A stretch of DNA of 64,000 bases from Vagococcus sp. CY52-2 (GTDB lineage: Bacteria > Bacillota > Bacilli > Lactobacillales > Vagococcaceae): contig NZ_CP093384.1 of assembly GCF_022655055.1 (NCBI RefSeq), positions 1,178,001 through 1,242,000 on the forward strand. The letters run 5' to 3'. Under the pieces are notes generated by a model, which was not told the DNA's origin, searched no databases, and saw only the letters and a list, made by a program, of their open reading frames with translations. The position numbers were made by a program, and so were the translations under genes. Positions 24,668 to 35,458 of this stretch are shown one piece after another. Every line of letters starts with the position of its first letter. The stretch's first letter is position 1.

Positions 24668-25834
24668 TTAATTCATGAATTTCTCAATTTTATCATGGTT
24701 TAGTCGAATCACTAATAGTACTATTAGATAAAATACCACAAAACATAGGAAAGGAAATTTTAAATCTGTTGTATGAAATAGTCCATTTAATAGACTCATC
24801 ATAACTGGAGATAACAAAACACCTAAATTACAACCAATAAAAATAACCGATGTCGACTGATTAATATCTACGCCTTTAGCAATTTGTTCGATATGGTTAA
24901 AAATATAAGGTAAAATCCATGCCACCGGAACGCTTGAAATAAATAATCCGATAAGTAGTAAGATAAACGAATAATCAGATAAATAGACAAATAAATTAAA
25001 TAAAATATTAATACCTAACGCAACATAAATGACTTTAAAATGAAATAATCGAATAACTCTTTCAAAAAGAAATCCCGCAATAATCCCTAATGCCGGCATA
25101 ATAGATAGAAATAAACTAGTATTAATCGTCTCACCTTTTAACTCAATTGCTAATGATGGAAATCTGACAGCTACAGCAATTGAATTCATCACCAAACTTG
25201 AAGCAAAAATAGCTGTAAAAACAAGTGGCTTGCTTAATGAAAAAGGATTTTTTTTTCTATCTGTTTGTATCTCAACTTCTGGAACATAGTGGTAAAAAAA
25301 TAACGCGATTGGCAAACTTAAAAAATAGATAAGATAAGCATTGGTCCAATTTATGGTAATAAGTAATCCCGCAACAAACGTTAAAACCATTTGACCAAGC
25401 CCTTCGATCGCGTTTCTAATCCCCAACAATTCAGAACGTTTTCTTCCACTATATAATCCATTTATAAAACTGACGGACAACGCATTATACATACCAAATC
25501 CAGCTCCTAATAATAGCCGTCCAAGAAATATCATCAGATAATTATTTGAGATAAACTTTGGTAATACTCCGCCTAGACAAACCAGTAGTAATCCAATCAC
25601 CACTGTTTTTTTCATTCCTATTTTTTTTGAGATACTAGAAGATAATAGAATAAATATTATCACTGTAATACTCGGAATGGTACTAAGTAACTCTGCTTTA
25701 ACTTGCGTTAATTCAAGCGATTTTTTTATAAATGGTAACGTACCATTTATCGACACCCCACTTGTCAAAATAAATGAAATCGATAAAATTGCCATGGCAG
25801 TAAAAGAATTCATTTCAACCTTTTTTTTCATCAT
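24668..25834 (-). CDS. MFS transporter of unknown substrate
   Basis: 388 residues with twelve predicted hydrophobic segments. The loop 2-3 motif is weak (SSISKKIGMKKTVVIG), and helix 4 has GRLLLGAGFGMYNA. Length and lack of a large central loop suggest a drug- or cyanate/nitroimidazole-type (CynX-like) permease, but the substrate cannot be told. GGAGAGT lies before tandem ATG codons, and either may start. Monocistronic. Confidence 0.8.
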   Translation of the reverse strand: MMKKKVEMNSFTAMAILSISFILTSGVSINGTLPFIKKSLELTQVKAELLSTIPSITVIIFILLSSSISKKIGMKKTVVIGLLLVCLGGVLPKFISNNYLMIFLGRLLLGAGFGMYNALSVSFINGLYSGRKRSELLGIRNAIEGLGQMVLTFVAGLLITINWTNAYLIYFLSLPIALFFYHYVPEVEIQTDRKKNPFSLSKPLVFTAIFASSLVMNSIAVAVRFPSLAIELKGETINTSLFLSIMPALGIIAGFLFERVIRLFHFKVIYVALGINILFNLFVYLSDYSFILLLIGLFISSVPVAWILPYIFNHIEQIAKGVDINQSTSVIFIGCNLGVLLSPVMMSLLNGLFHTTDLKFPFLCFVVFYLIVLLVIRLNHDKIEKFMN

Positions 25835-26021
25835 ACACTCTCCTTAGCTATCAACTCCACTATAATACCATTATTCTAATACTTCAGATAGGGATACTTT
25901 AAATTCTTCCTATTCCTTATAAAATTATTATTTTTTGTTAAATCATCTTTTTTTAGCCTTATTTTTTGTTATACTAGTCTAGTATATATAAAAATGTATT
26001 CGTAATAAAGGGGATTTCTCC

Positions 26022-27236
26022 ATGAGAAAAAAATTACAATTTATAGATTTTAAAATTTTGATTCCATATATTGTACTAAATATTATTGGTATCATCATGA
26101 TTTTTAGTGCTAGCTCTTATAAACTCAACCAGCAAGGAAAAAGTATTTTTTCTATTGCAACCAAGCAAGGGATTTTCTTTGTGATTTCGCTAATTTTAAT
26201 TGCTGTTATTTATAAAACAAAATTAAAGGTTTATCAAACAGATCTTTTTCAAAAAATTATGCTTGGTCTTACATATATTTTACTCGTTGCCACCAGTGTC
26301 TTGGGTCTTGGAAAGACAATAAGTGGGGCACAAAGGTGGATTTCTATTGGTAGTTTTAGTTTTCAACCATCAGAATTTGTTATGATTTCAACTATTCTCT
26401 ATTGTGCGTTTATTTTTTCAAAACGACAGGAAACCATCAATCAAGATTTTTTCAAATCTGTTATGGTCCCGACTGCCATCGTTGGTGGGATGATTTTATT
26501 AGTGTTAATTCAACCAAATGTTGGCGGTGCAGCCATTATTTTCTTCTTATTTTCTGTATTAATTCTCTCAAGTGGGATTCCTGCGGGGTATACCTTTCTA
26601 AGTTTTGGCGGGCTTGTCGTGTTTATTGGACTAGTTTGGCAAATTGTTATGTTCAATGGGGGGATGCTAATACCTGAGCGTTTTTCCCATGTATATAAAC
26701 GCTTTTCTGTAATGAGTAATCCGTTCGAGGATAAGTTAAACAATGGTTTCCAATTAGTAAACTCATATTTTGCGATTTACAATGGTGGGTGGTTTGGTAA
26801 AGGGTTAGGAAAAAGTATTCAGAAAAAAGGGTTCTTACCAGTTGCTGAAACGGACTTTATTTTTTCTATCACCATGGAAGAACTCGGATTAATCGCCAGT
26901 ATTATTATTTTAATGATTCTTTTCTATCTAATTCTAAGAATTTTATCCATTGGGATTCGTTCAACTAATGCCTTTAACTCTTTGGCTTGTATTGGAATTA
27001 GCACAGCAATTTTACTTCAATCATTTGTTAATCTAGGTGGGATTTTAAGTATTATGCCAATGACTGGTGTGCCATTTCCTTTCATGAGTTACGGAGGATC
27101 TAACTTAATGACATTATCCATATTAGTTGGTATTGCTCTTAATATTAGCGCCGATGAAAAACGTCATCAACTATATGAAGGACACGCTTTAGAAATACAA
27201 CCTTACAAACAAATAAACATGACTAATGAGGTTTAA
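26022..27236 (+). CDS. FtsW/RodA/SpoVE family peptidoglycan polymerase
   Basis: 404-residue SEDS-family protein with ten transmembrane helices. Signatures are GAQRWISIG and SFQPSEFV in the loops, FLPVAETDFIFSITMEELG (carrying the conserved acidic residue) and PMTGVPFPFMSYGGSNLM near the C-terminus. SEDS proteins polymerise lipid II with a partner class B PBP. The sequence looks more FtsW-like than RodA-like, but no partner is nearby, so the assignment stays open. AAGGGG site. An isolated plus-strand gene. Confidence 0.88.
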   Translation: MRKKLQFIDFKILIPYIVLNIIGIIMIFSASSYKLNQQGKSIFSIATKQGIFFVISLILIAVIYKTKLKVYQTDLFQKIMLGLTYILLVATSVLGLGKTISGAQRWISIGSFSFQPSEFVMISTILYCAFIFSKRQETINQDFFKSVMVPTAIVGGMILLVLIQPNVGGAAIIFFLFSVLILSSGIPAGYTFLSFGGLVVFIGLVWQIVMFNGGMLIPERFSHVYKRFSVMSNPFEDKLNNGFQLVNSYFAIYNGGWFGKGLGKSIQKKGFLPVAETDFIFSITMEELGLIASIIILMILFYLILRILSIGIRSTNAFNSLACIGISTAILLQSFVNLGGILSIMPMTGVPFPFMSYGGSNLMTLSILVGIALNISADEKRHQLYEGHALEIQPYKQINMTNEV

Positions 27237-27259
27237 TTCCCTCTTAGTCATGTTTATTT
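27211..27259. terminator. Bidirectional terminator between convergent genes
   Basis: A long near-perfect stem (arms 27211-27231 and 27239-27259) contains the stop codons of both the SEDS gene (plus) and the amidase gene (minus). AT-rich ends supply a T-rich tail in both directions. Confidence 0.65.
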
Positions 27260-28703
27260 AATGATTATAATACATTGGCAAAACGAATTGCTGATGGTAT
27301 TCGAATAATTCTGCCACATCAAGGAGTAGTTTATCGTTTCCTTTAGCAGCCATAAATTGAACGCCAATTGGTAACCCATTTTCTGCTACATAGATTGGTA
27401 AATTAATCGCAGGTTGACCTGTTAAATTAGCTAACTGCGTGTAGGGTGTCATGTGCAAGCTTTTTTCAAACATCGCATACACTAATTCTGCTAATTCATT
27501 TTTAGTCAATTCATGTGCCATCCTCATTGATTGTCGAATTTGATTACTTTGTAAATCTTCTATTATTTTAGGAGCTGTTGTTGTAGCAGATGGTGATAAA
27601 AACAAATCATATTCCTCAAATAATTCTTCCATAACTTGTGTAGCTTTATCCCATGCGTAAAAACTTTGAACATAATCTGAGGCAGATAATGTTTCGCCAT
27701 ACTGATATAACGTCCATGTCATTTGTTCCATATCTTCAATAGATAATTCTCGTTGCAAATGTGTTTTGAATGAAGTCATCATGGCAGATGTTTCTCCGCC
27801 ATTCATTGTATAATAACTTCGAATTAACTCATCTCCATTAACCGGATAGGGAATTTCAACCACATCATGTCCTTCACTCACTAAAAATTTAATAGCTTTC
27901 TCAACTGATTGTTTGGCTGCATGTGAGACCTTATTGCCAACTGGTGAGTCATTGCAAACAGCTATTTTTAGTGTTTTTTTCTGTTTATAAAAATTTTGTG
28001 GGACTAAAAATGGTGAAATTTGTTGTGTCGGTTTTAATATCTCTAGCATCGCTCTTGCATCTCTGACTGAAACGCCCAACACAAAATTAACAGAAGCACC
28101 TTGCCAAGCACGCCACTCATCAGGTCCTGTCACTATATTCCCCCGACTTGGTTTTAGTCCTAATAATCCAGAAAAACTCGCTGGAATTCTAATAGAACCA
28201 CCACCATCACTTGCGCCTGCTAATGGGATAACACCTGAAGCTATGGCTGAAGCAGCACCACCACTACTACCCCCTGCATGATAATCTTTATTCCAAGCAT
28301 TTTTTGTTACGCCATAGATTAAAGGATCTGTCACATTTTTAAATCCAAATTCTGGTGCATTGGTTTTACCAAATGGAATGAATCCAGCTTCTTCTATCTG
28401 TTTCACGTAATTATCCGTTGATGACGATTGATTACCAGTCATTAACTTAGCTCCAGCAGTATTAAGCCATCCTTTTTTTTGTTGACCAATATTTTTTAAT
28501 GGAAAAGGTACCCCATAAAATGGGCTTTCTTGATTAGACGTTTTTAAAGACTGTAATAGTTGATGATAGCTTTCTTCATCGAATCCAACGAAACAATTTA
28601 ATTCACTATGTTTGATAACTTTACTATATGTTTCATTTAATAATTCTTCTACTGATATGTGTTTTTGTTTAATTTCATTTGCCCAAAAGGTCGCATCTTT
28701 CAT
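27258..28703 (-). CDS. Amidase signature family hydrolase
   Basis: 481 residues with the complete Ser-cisSer-Lys triad: K70 in PFPLKNIG, S146 in GGSSGG and S170 in DGGGSIRIPAS. The family hydrolyses varied carboxamides. It differs from GatA because no gatC/gatB genes adjoin and the C-terminal half is unlike it. It resembles stand-alone amidases such as 6-aminohexanoate cyclic dimer hydrolases. Substrate unknown. Monocistronic. Confidence 0.85.
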   Translation of the reverse strand: MKDATFWANEIKQKHISVEELLNETYSKVIKHSELNCFVGFDEESYHQLLQSLKTSNQESPFYGVPFPLKNIGQQKKGWLNTAGAKLMTGNQSSSTDNYVKQIEEAGFIPFGKTNAPEFGFKNVTDPLIYGVTKNAWNKDYHAGGSSGGAASAIASGVIPLAGASDGGGSIRIPASFSGLLGLKPSRGNIVTGPDEWRAWQGASVNFVLGVSVRDARAMLEILKPTQQISPFLVPQNFYKQKKTLKIAVCNDSPVGNKVSHAAKQSVEKAIKFLVSEGHDVVEIPYPVNGDELIRSYYTMNGGETSAMMTSFKTHLQRELSIEDMEQMTWTLYQYGETLSASDYVQSFYAWDKATQVMEELFEEYDLFLSPSATTTAPKIIEDLQSNQIRQSMRMAHELTKNELAELVYAMFEKSLHMTPYTQLANLTGQPAINLPIYVAENGLPIGVQFMAAKGNDKLLLDVAELFEYHQQFVLPMYYNH

Positions 28704-28842
28704 CCGATAAAACTCCTTTTATTTAATAAGATACATAAAGTCTAACTATCTTGTGGCGTTTTTACTATAAAATAAGGTTAAATTATGTTAATTAAACGAT
28801 TTAATCAATAATAAGAATAAAAAAAAGACAACATTGTTTTAT

Positions 28843-28872
28843 AAAAAAAGGAGGCTCATAGCCTCCTCTTAT
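28843..28872 (-). terminator. Terminator of ffh
   Basis: Stem AGGAGGCT/AGCCTCCT (28849-28856, 28860-28867) followed by seven T on the minus strand, overlapping the end of ffh. Confidence 0.85.
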
Positions 28873-30302
28873 TTTTTCTTTTTCTTTTTGTTTTTATTTT
28901 TCATTTTCTTTTTATTTTTCTTAATCATTCTATTCATAGCCATCTTACCTAATTTACCTTGTACACCACTACCCATCATATTTTCAAGTCCAGCTGGCAT
29001 GTTTCCTTTAGACATTTGTTGCATCATTTTACGAGATTCATTGAATTGTTTAATCATACGGTTGACTTCAACAACTGAATTACCTGAACCTGCTGCAATA
29101 CGCCTTCTACGACTTGGATTTAACAATTCTGGATTTTCTCGTTCCTCAGGTGTCATTGAGAAGACAATCGCTTTTTTACGAGCCACATCTTTTGGATCAA
29201 CTTGTAATTGGTCAAGACCAGGCATGTTATTCATTCCTGGAATCATCTTGATCAAATCTTCTAATGGCCCCATGCCCATTACTTGATCAAGTTGTTCGAT
29301 AAAATCATTAAAATCAAAATTATTTTCACGCATTTTTTGCGCTAATTCTTCTGCTTTTTCTTCGTCATATTCTTTTTGTGCTTTTTCAATTAAGGTTAAC
29401 ATGTCTCCCATACCAAGAATCCGACTAGACATTCTATCAGGATGGAATACTTCAATATCAGTTAATTTTTCACCAGTACCAATGAATTTGATTGGTTTTC
29501 CAGTAATCGCACGAATAGAAAGGGCTGCCCCACCACGAGTATCACCATCAAGTTTTGTTAACACAACCCCTGTCACATCTAGTTGTTCATCAAAACTTTG
29601 AGCTACTGTTACCGCATCTTGACCTGTCATCGCATCAACTGTTAGTAGAATATCATTAGGTTGAGCAAAATCTTTAATACGTTTTAACTCATCCATTAAA
29701 GTTTCGTCAATATGCAAACGACCTGCCGTATCAATAAACACATAATCATTTTTATTTGCTTTAGCTTGTTCTAACCCCTGGCGAACAATTTCAACTGGAT
29801 CAACATCTGTTCCCATATCAAAAACTGGAATATCTAGTTGTTGACCAATGACTTTTAATTGATCCACCGCAGCAGGACGATACACGTCGGCTGCAATCAA
29901 TAATGGTCTAGCTTTCTCATTTTGTTTTAAAAAGTTAGATATCTTACCTGTAAAGGTTGTTTTACCAGCCCCTTGTAAACCGACCATCATGACAATTGTC
30001 GGTATCTTAGGTGATTTATTTAACCCAACTGCCTCAGAACCTAATACTTTAGTTAGTTCCTCATCCACTACTTTAACAATTTGTTGGGTTGGATTTAACG
30101 ATTCCAGAATTTCAACACCGACTGCGCGTTCTCCAACACTTTTGACAAAGCCACGAACGACTTGTAAGTTAACGTCGGCTTCAAGTAAGGCTAGACGAAT
30201 CTCACGCATCATGTCCTTTACGTCTTCTTCTTTTACCGTCCCTTTTTTCTTTAATTTACTCATCGCTACTTGTAAGCGATCTGTTAAACTTTCAAAAGCC
30301 AT
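28869..30302 (-). CDS. ffh: Signal recognition particle GTPase Ffh
   Basis: 477 residues. An N-domain four-helix bundle is followed by the G domain with GLQGAGKTTFTGK (Walker A), DTAGRLHID, TKLDGDTRGG and GTGEKLTDIE. The methionine-rich M domain follows, with RRRIAAGSGNSV binding the SRP RNA. The C-terminus ends in an unusually long run of lysines and asparagines. It targets nascent membrane proteins through 4.5S RNA and FtsY. It lies 12 bases after ylxM, the usual pair. Confidence 0.97.
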   Translation of the reverse strand: MAFESLTDRLQVAMSKLKKKGTVKEEDVKDMMREIRLALLEADVNLQVVRGFVKSVGERAVGVEILESLNPTQQIVKVVDEELTKVLGSEAVGLNKSPKIPTIVMMVGLQGAGKTTFTGKISNFLKQNEKARPLLIAADVYRPAAVDQLKVIGQQLDIPVFDMGTDVDPVEIVRQGLEQAKANKNDYVFIDTAGRLHIDETLMDELKRIKDFAQPNDILLTVDAMTGQDAVTVAQSFDEQLDVTGVVLTKLDGDTRGGAALSIRAITGKPIKFIGTGEKLTDIEVFHPDRMSSRILGMGDMLTLIEKAQKEYDEEKAEELAQKMRENNFDFNDFIEQLDQVMGMGPLEDLIKMIPGMNNMPGLDQLQVDPKDVARKKAIVFSMTPEERENPELLNPSRRRRIAAGSGNSVVEVNRMIKQFNESRKMMQQMSKGNMPAGLENMMGSGVQGKLGKMAMNRMIKKNKKKMKNKNKKKKKK

Positions 30303-30314
30303 ATTTTTAAACCC

Positions 30315-30656
30315 CTACTCTTCTTCTATTTCTTGAATTTTATCTAATAAATCATAAATCATTTCTGTTTTTGGATAAGATTCTTTTAGCAATGATTTGA
30401 TTTCATCAATCATCTCTTGTCGTACCACATAATTTGAATACAAATGTAGTTTTTTTTCATAAGTTTCTAGTAATTTTTCAGTACGTTTTATATTATCATA
30501 CACAGCTTGACGACTCACATCATATTCCTCAGCTATTTCACCTAAAGAAAAGTCATCTGCATAATAAAGTTCAATATAATTCATTTGTTTTTCTGTTAAA
30601 AGAGTTGAATAAAATTCAAATAAAGCATTCATTCGATTTGTTTTTTCAATTTCCAT
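30315..30656 (-). CDS. ylxM: YlxM family DNA-binding protein, SRP-associated
   Basis: 113 residues. It has a sigma-70 region 4-like helix-turn-helix ([19 protein letters not shown] region, about 28-46) and a helical C-terminus. In streptococci YlxM binds the SRP complex and stimulates its GTPase cycle. It is directly upstream of ffh in the same transcript, as in most Firmicutes. Confidence 0.93.
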   Translation of the reverse strand: MEIEKTNRMNALFEFYSTLLTEKQMNYIELYYADDFSLGEIAEEYDVSRQAVYDNIKRTEKLLETYEKKLHLYSNYVVRQEMIDEIKSLLKESYPKTEMIYDLLDKIQEIEEE

Positions 30657-30743
30657 TTTTTCCCTCCTTTAACTTAACTATCTTGGTTATAATTACTTTC
30701 ACATTATATCATACTTGTATCAAGATATTTAGAGGAAAAATAC

Positions 30744-30791
30744 ATAAAAACCTTACCAGCTAAACAAACAACTCTTTTTAACAGATAAGGT
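30744..30791 (-). terminator. Terminator of the rapZ-yvcK-whiA operon
   Basis: The ACCTTATC arm pairs with GGTAAGGT (one G-U pair on the minus strand) and is followed by TTTTT. Confidence 0.65.
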
Positions 30792-30807
30792 AAATAGTTA
30801 ACATTTT

Positions 30808-31740
30808 TTACTTTATTTGAGCTAAATTATTAGCAAATTCATTAATTTTTCGGATGCGATGATTAATACCTGATTTTGTTATTGGACCAGAAGGGATCAT
30901 TTCCCCTAGCTCTTTTAAACTAATTTCTGGATTTTCCAGACGTATTTCTGCGACTTCCCTCAATTTTTCAGGTAATTGCTCCAATCCAACGGTTGCTTTG
31001 ATTAAACGGATATTCTCAATTTGACGTTTTGCAGCATCTGCCGTTTTATTCATATTGGCATTTTCACAATTCATTAGTCGGTTAACTGAATTACGTAAAT
31101 CTCGTACAATTCGAACATCTTCAAATTTTAACATAGCATTTGTCGCCCCAACTAACACTAAAAAATCGGCAATTTCTTCTGCACCTTTGAGATAAGTGAT
31201 AAATCCTGTACGCCTTTCAACCACTCGTCCGTTTAATCCATAAAATTTTAACATGTCACATAGATCAACGCACTGATCTTCATACATTGAATAAATTTCT
31301 AAGTGATAACGACTTGTCTCAGGATTATTAACTGAACCACCTGCTAGAAATGCCCCTCGTAAATAAGAACGCATTTTTTGTTCGTTCCCCATGATACTAT
31401 CTGAAACATGGGGATTAAACATCGCACCATCCATGATTTCTAAATCATTTAATATTTCTTTTGTTCCTTGTTTCAAACGAACGATATAAACATTATTTTT
31501 TTTTAATTTCATTTTTCGTCGCACTAACAACTCACTATTTACTTCATAATGATCTTTTAATAGTGTATAGATACGTCTAGCTATTGCAGCATTCTCAGTT
31601 TGAACATTTAATACAAATTGTCTATTAGCTAATGTTACAGACCCGTTCATTCGAATTAAAGCTGCCAATTCAGCCTTTGCATGTTCTTTATGAACTTCCA
31701 AAGTAGTCAGTTCTTTTTTAACATCCGATGCAAAAGACAC
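30808..31740 (-). CDS. whiA: DNA-binding protein WhiA
   Basis: 310 residues. The N-terminal half is a LAGLIDADG-type fold (with [15 protein letters not shown]), and a C-terminal helix-turn-helix ([24 protein letters not shown]) binds DNA. WhiA affects cell division and chromosome segregation in Firmicutes. The GTG at 31740 is chosen over one three codons upstream: GGGGTG stands 6 bases before it, and the protein then begins [11 protein letters not shown], as in Bacillus. Confidence 0.93.
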   Translation of the reverse strand: MSFASDVKKELTTLEVHKEHAKAELAALIRMNGSVTLANRQFVLNVQTENAAIARRIYTLLKDHYEVNSELLVRRKMKLKKNNVYIVRLKQGTKEILNDLEIMDGAMFNPHVSDSIMGNEQKMRSYLRGAFLAGGSVNNPETSRYHLEIYSMYEDQCVDLCDMLKFYGLNGRVVERRTGFITYLKGAEEIADFLVLVGATNAMLKFEDVRIVRDLRNSVNRLMNCENANMNKTADAAKRQIENIRLIKATVGLEQLPEKLREVAEIRLENPEISLKELGEMIPSGPITKSGINHRIRKINEFANNLAQIK

Positions 31741-31758
31741 TCTAAGCACCCCATTCTT

Positions 31759-32751
31759 TTAATATTTTACTCCAAAAACCAAACGAAACAGCTCTTCAAC
31801 TACTTTGGTTCGATCATGGAAAACTCCACCATTTTTTAACTCTAAAAAGTCGGTCGATATCACACGACATCCTTCATCACGTAAGCCTTGAAAATCGTGT
31901 TTAACTTGTAATAAATACTCATCATAAACAGCTGGATCAATGTAATTTTCAGGTACTGACTCTGTATTGACCAATACGGTATCAATAAATTGTTTACCTA
32001 AATGATGATGCAATACCCGTACATGATCGGCATCAGAAAAATACTCAGTCTCGCCTTTTTGTGTCATAATGTTACAAATATATACTACTTCAGCCTCTGA
32101 TTTACAAACCGCTTCACCTAGCTCTTTAATCATCAAATTAGGTAAAATACTAGTAAATAAACTACCAGGTCCTAACACAATCATATCTGCATCGCGAATA
32201 CTTGAAATAACCTTTCTAGCAGGCTTGACTGGTGTGCCATCTATTGAGTTAGTGACATAAACGTAATCAATTTTCTTTCGTTCTTTGGCAATAGTACTTT
32301 CACCTGTTGCCTCTGTTCCATCAACAAATTTAGCATGTAATGTCATGGATTGCTCGCTTGCTGGATAAATATGTCCATCCACATGCATAAACTTACTTAA
32401 TAACTGGATTGCTTCATAAGTACTATTTTTCATTTCAGACATTGCTGCAATAATCAAATTACCAATCGTATGATTAGCTAAGAAGTTATCTTCTTTTTTA
32501 AAACGATATTGAAAAATATCTTCATACATTTGTGGCATATCAGATAACGCCACTAAAACATTTCTTAAATCTCCTGGAGGACTCATATTAATACTCTGAC
32601 GAAGAAGCCCACTACTCCCACCATCATCTGCTACTGTTACAATCGCTGTAATATCAGCACTTTGATCTCTCAAACCATGTAATATGACTGGTAAGCCTGT
32701 TCCGCCACCAATCACAACAATTTTAGGCTTCCTTATACGATATGTTTTCAT
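31759..32751 (-). CDS. yvcK: Gluconeogenesis factor YvcK (CofD-like)
   Basis: 330 residues with the glycine-rich N-terminal loop [25 protein letters not shown] (nucleotide/UDP-sugar binding) and [21 protein letters not shown]. YvcK binds UDP-GlcNAc in Bacillus and is needed for normal cell wall synthesis on gluconeogenic carbon. The ATG overlaps the rapZ stop (ATGA), so the two are coupled. Confidence 0.93.
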   Translation of the reverse strand: MKTYRIRKPKIVVIGGGTGLPVILHGLRDQSADITAIVTVADDGGSSGLLRQSINMSPPGDLRNVLVALSDMPQMYEDIFQYRFKKEDNFLANHTIGNLIIAAMSEMKNSTYEAIQLLSKFMHVDGHIYPASEQSMTLHAKFVDGTEATGESTIAKERKKIDYVYVTNSIDGTPVKPARKVISSIRDADMIVLGPGSLFTSILPNLMIKELGEAVCKSEAEVVYICNIMTQKGETEYFSDADHVRVLHHHLGKQFIDTVLVNTESVPENYIDPAVYDEYLLQVKHDFQGLRDEGCRVISTDFLELKNGGVFHDRTKVVEELFRLVFGVKY

Positions 32752-33644
32752 GAACGATTAACTGATTCCTTACGTTTCATCATATCTCTGTGGGTAATAT
32801 TTGTTTTATAGTCTTCAGAGATTTTTTTTCCTAATCTCTCAGTCAATGCTACTGAACGATGTTGTCCTCCAGTACAACCAATCGCGATAGTCAAACTCAT
32901 TTTTCCTTCTTTTATATAGCCTGGTAAAATATCTAAAATCAACTCTTCATATTTCTGATAGAACGATTCCGTCATTTCAGAGTTCATAACATAATCATAT
33001 ACTGGCTTGTCTTTTCCATTTAATGGACGCAATTCATCAATATAATGTGGATTAGGTAAAAACCTTACATCCATCACAATATCTGCATCAATTGGTAATC
33101 CATATTTAAAACCAAAAGAAACCATTTCGACACGGAAAGTATCTGTATCATGATTTTTAAAATTTTCCATGATTTGTTCTCTTAATTCCCTAGGAGCTAG
33201 TTCAGTTGTATCAATCACTAACTGTGCCTCTCCTTTTAATTCTTCAAGCAAAGCTCTTTCTTTCTTAATTCCCTCTGTAACTAGTCCATCCATGGCAAGT
33301 GGATGAGCTCGCCTTGTCTCTTTATAACGTGAAACCAATTCTTGATCCGAGGCATCTAAAAACATGACAGTGGTATCCACTAATTTAGTATTTTCTATTT
33401 CAATTAGCATACTTTGAATTTCTTCAAAAAATGCACGTGATCTTAAGTCAATAACTAATGCAATTTTAGTGATTTTACCTGACTCTTTAATTAGTTCCCA
33501 AAACTTTGGGATTAATGTTGGTGGTAAATTATCAATACAAAAATATCCCATATCTTCAAAACTTTGTACTGCAACTGTCTTACCAGCACCACTCATTCCA
33601 GTAATGACGACTAATTGTAAACTATCAATCTGATTTTCAGTCAT
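32748..33644 (-). CDS. rapZ: RNase adapter protein RapZ (YvcJ)
   Basis: 298 residues with the Walker A GMSGAGKT at about 15-22, a Walker B-like segment and the conserved C-terminal [14 protein letters not shown]. The E. coli homologue regulates glucosamine-6-phosphate synthase RNA. In Firmicutes YvcJ binds nucleotides and its role is less defined. First gene of the rapZ-yvcK-whiA operon. Confidence 0.94.
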   Translation of the reverse strand: MTENQIDSLQLVVITGMSGAGKTVAVQSFEDMGYFCIDNLPPTLIPKFWELIKESGKITKIALVIDLRSRAFFEEIQSMLIEIENTKLVDTTVMFLDASDQELVSRYKETRRAHPLAMDGLVTEGIKKERALLEELKGEAQLVIDTTELAPRELREQIMENFKNHDTDTFRVEMVSFGFKYGLPIDADIVMDVRFLPNPHYIDELRPLNGKDKPVYDYVMNSEMTESFYQKYEELILDILPGYIKEGKMSLTIAIGCTGGQHRSVALTERLGKKISEDYKTNITHRDMMKRKESVNRS

Positions 33645-33717
33645 TTACATCACTCCTTCTCCATACTCTCTGCTCTCAATTATAACATACCTGGTGTATC
33701 ATCTGTGAAAAAATAGA

Positions 33718-33745
33718 TAAAAAAAAATAAGACAACTGTCTTATT
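33718..33745 (-). terminator. Terminator of ftsEX
   Basis: Stem AATAAGACA/TGTCTTATT with a two-base gap, followed by nine or more T on the minus strand, just past the ftsX stop. Confidence 0.85.
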
Positions 33746-33758
33746 TCTTTTTTATACA

Positions 33759-34655
33759 TTATATTTTTAAGAATCGCCTCATAGACATCACAGAACCTAT
33801 TGAACCAATCACAACACCTACGACGATGAGTAATGTATTTAATTGCCACATTAAATTACCTGGAGCAATCAAATCATAAGATGCATTAGCAATCATACTC
33901 TTTGTAAAAATAACATATACTCTCGGATAAGCAAACGTTACAAGCAAAACAGGTATCACAGATCCCAGTAGACCAATAAATGCTCCTTCTAAGAAGAATG
34001 GTCCTTTAATAAAACCATTTTTAGCTCCTACAAGACGCATAATTTGAATCTCACGTTTTCTTGAAATAATCGTGATACGAATTGTGTTAGAAATTAAAAA
34101 TACTGCTACTCCTAGTAAGAAGACGGCTGCAATGGTCCCCCATAATCTTACATCTTTAGAAATCTTGAATAACTTATCGGAATTTCGTCCACCGTAATCA
34201 GCCTTTTGCACACTTGGTAAGTTAGATGCTGCCTTTTGTATATCTGGTATATCCTCTGCGTTAGAAGCTGTTAAAACATAAACATCATACAATGGATTCT
34301 CATCTTCACCGAAAAGTTTCCATGTATCCCCCAACTTATCTACTAACTTTTTGTATTCGTTTTGTTTACTAGAAAAAGTAACGTCTTTGACCCCATCAAT
34401 ATCTTTTAACTTTTCACCTAATTCTTTTACTTCCTTTTCAGGTGTTCCAATATCAATGAAAACGGAAACATCCACATTATCTTTTATATCATCTGCAATT
34501 TTTGCAACATTTAAAATAACACCTAGAAAAATTCCAACAAGCGTTAATGTCACGGTTACAGCACTAATAGATGCTAAAGTCATCCATCCATTTCTTTTTA
34601 AATTCTTCAATGCACTACCTATATGTCTAAAAAAATTACTAATCATCGTAGCCAT
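33759..34655 (-). CDS. ftsX: Cell division permease FtsX
   Basis: 298 residues. A cytoplasmic N-terminus is followed by TM1 (about 24-48), an extracellular domain of roughly 120 residues, then three more TM helices of the MacB/FtsX type. With FtsE it transmits signals to extracellular peptidoglycan hydrolases during division. The start MATMISNFF at 34655 overlaps ftsE by 17 bases after an AGGGGG site. The longer open frame upstream runs within ftsE and is disfavoured. Confidence 0.94.
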   Translation of the reverse strand: MATMISNFFRHIGSALKNLKRNGWMTLASISAVTVTLTLVGIFLGVILNVAKIADDIKDNVDVSVFIDIGTPEKEVKELGEKLKDIDGVKDVTFSSKQNEYKKLVDKLGDTWKLFGEDENPLYDVYVLTASNAEDIPDIQKAASNLPSVQKADYGGRNSDKLFKISKDVRLWGTIAAVFLLGVAVFLISNTIRITIISRKREIQIMRLVGAKNGFIKGPFFLEGAFIGLLGSVIPVLLVTFAYPRVYVIFTKSMIANASYDLIAPGNLMWQLNTLLIVVGVVIGSIGSVMSMRRFLKI

Positions 34656-35325
34656 AATCCCCCTCGTCTTGGTCTCTTGTGATACGGCCATTTTCAATAG
34701 CTAATACGCGATGACGAATTTTATTTACAATTGTGCTATTATGTGTGGCCATAACAACCGTTGTTCCTTGATTATTAATTCGCTCTAATAGCTCCATAAT
34801 TTCCCATGAATTTTCTGGGTCTAAATTTCCTGTTGGTTCATCTGCGATAAGTACTTTTGGTGTGTTCACGATGGCTCTTGCAATTGCCACACGTTGTTGT
34901 TCCCCACCTGATAATTCATCAGGAAAAACACGAACTTTATGTTTTAACCCAACTAAATCAAGTACTTCTAGTACACGACGTTTGATTTCACGTGGTTTTT
35001 TTCCGATTACTTGCATGGCATAGGCAACATTTTCATACACTGTTTTATGTGCCAAAAGCTTGTAGTCTTGAAATACAATACCTATTTCACGACGTAAATA
35101 AGGAACATTACGATTTTTTATCGTTAATAAATCATATCCACAAACATTTAATGTTCCTTTAGTTGCGGCTTCTTCACGGTACATTAATTTGATGAAAGTT
35201 GATTTACCTGCCCCACTTGGGCCAACGACATAAACAAACTCACCTTGATTAATTGTAATGGATAAATTACGAATCGCTGTTGTCCCATTGGAGTATTTCT
35301 TTGTTACTTTCTTCATCTCTATCAT
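34639..35325 (-). CDS. ftsE: Cell division ATP-binding protein FtsE
   Basis: 228-residue ABC ATPase with Walker A GPSGAGKS, Q-loop FQDYKLL, signature LSGGEQQRVAIARA and Walker B VLIADEPTGNLD. It powers FtsX. The start is the ATG of MIEMKKV at 35325 after GGAGAG, since the 24 codons further upstream do not belong to the family. Confidence 0.95.
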   Translation of the reverse strand: MIEMKKVTKKYSNGTTAIRNLSITINQGEFVYVVGPSGAGKSTFIKLMYREEAATKGTLNVCGYDLLTIKNRNVPYLRREIGIVFQDYKLLAHKTVYENVAYAMQVIGKKPREIKRRVLEVLDLVGLKHKVRVFPDELSGGEQQRVAIARAIVNTPKVLIADEPTGNLDPENSWEIMELLERINNQGTTVVMATHNSTIVNKIRHRVLAIENGRITRDQDEGDYGYDD

Positions 35326-35458
35326 AAGTTTATCTCTCCAACTTGTTATTGTTATTTTGACTAATATATAATAATCAATCCGAATACAGTATAACATGTC
35401 TTCTTTAGGATTTGATTACAAATATATATCAATTACTTATTAACTGTCAAATAAAGTA

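Noticed and set aside
27258-28703. Amidase as GatA of the tRNA amidotransferase
   Set aside because: No gatC or gatB neighbours and poor match outside the amidase signature. Better called a stand-alone amidase.
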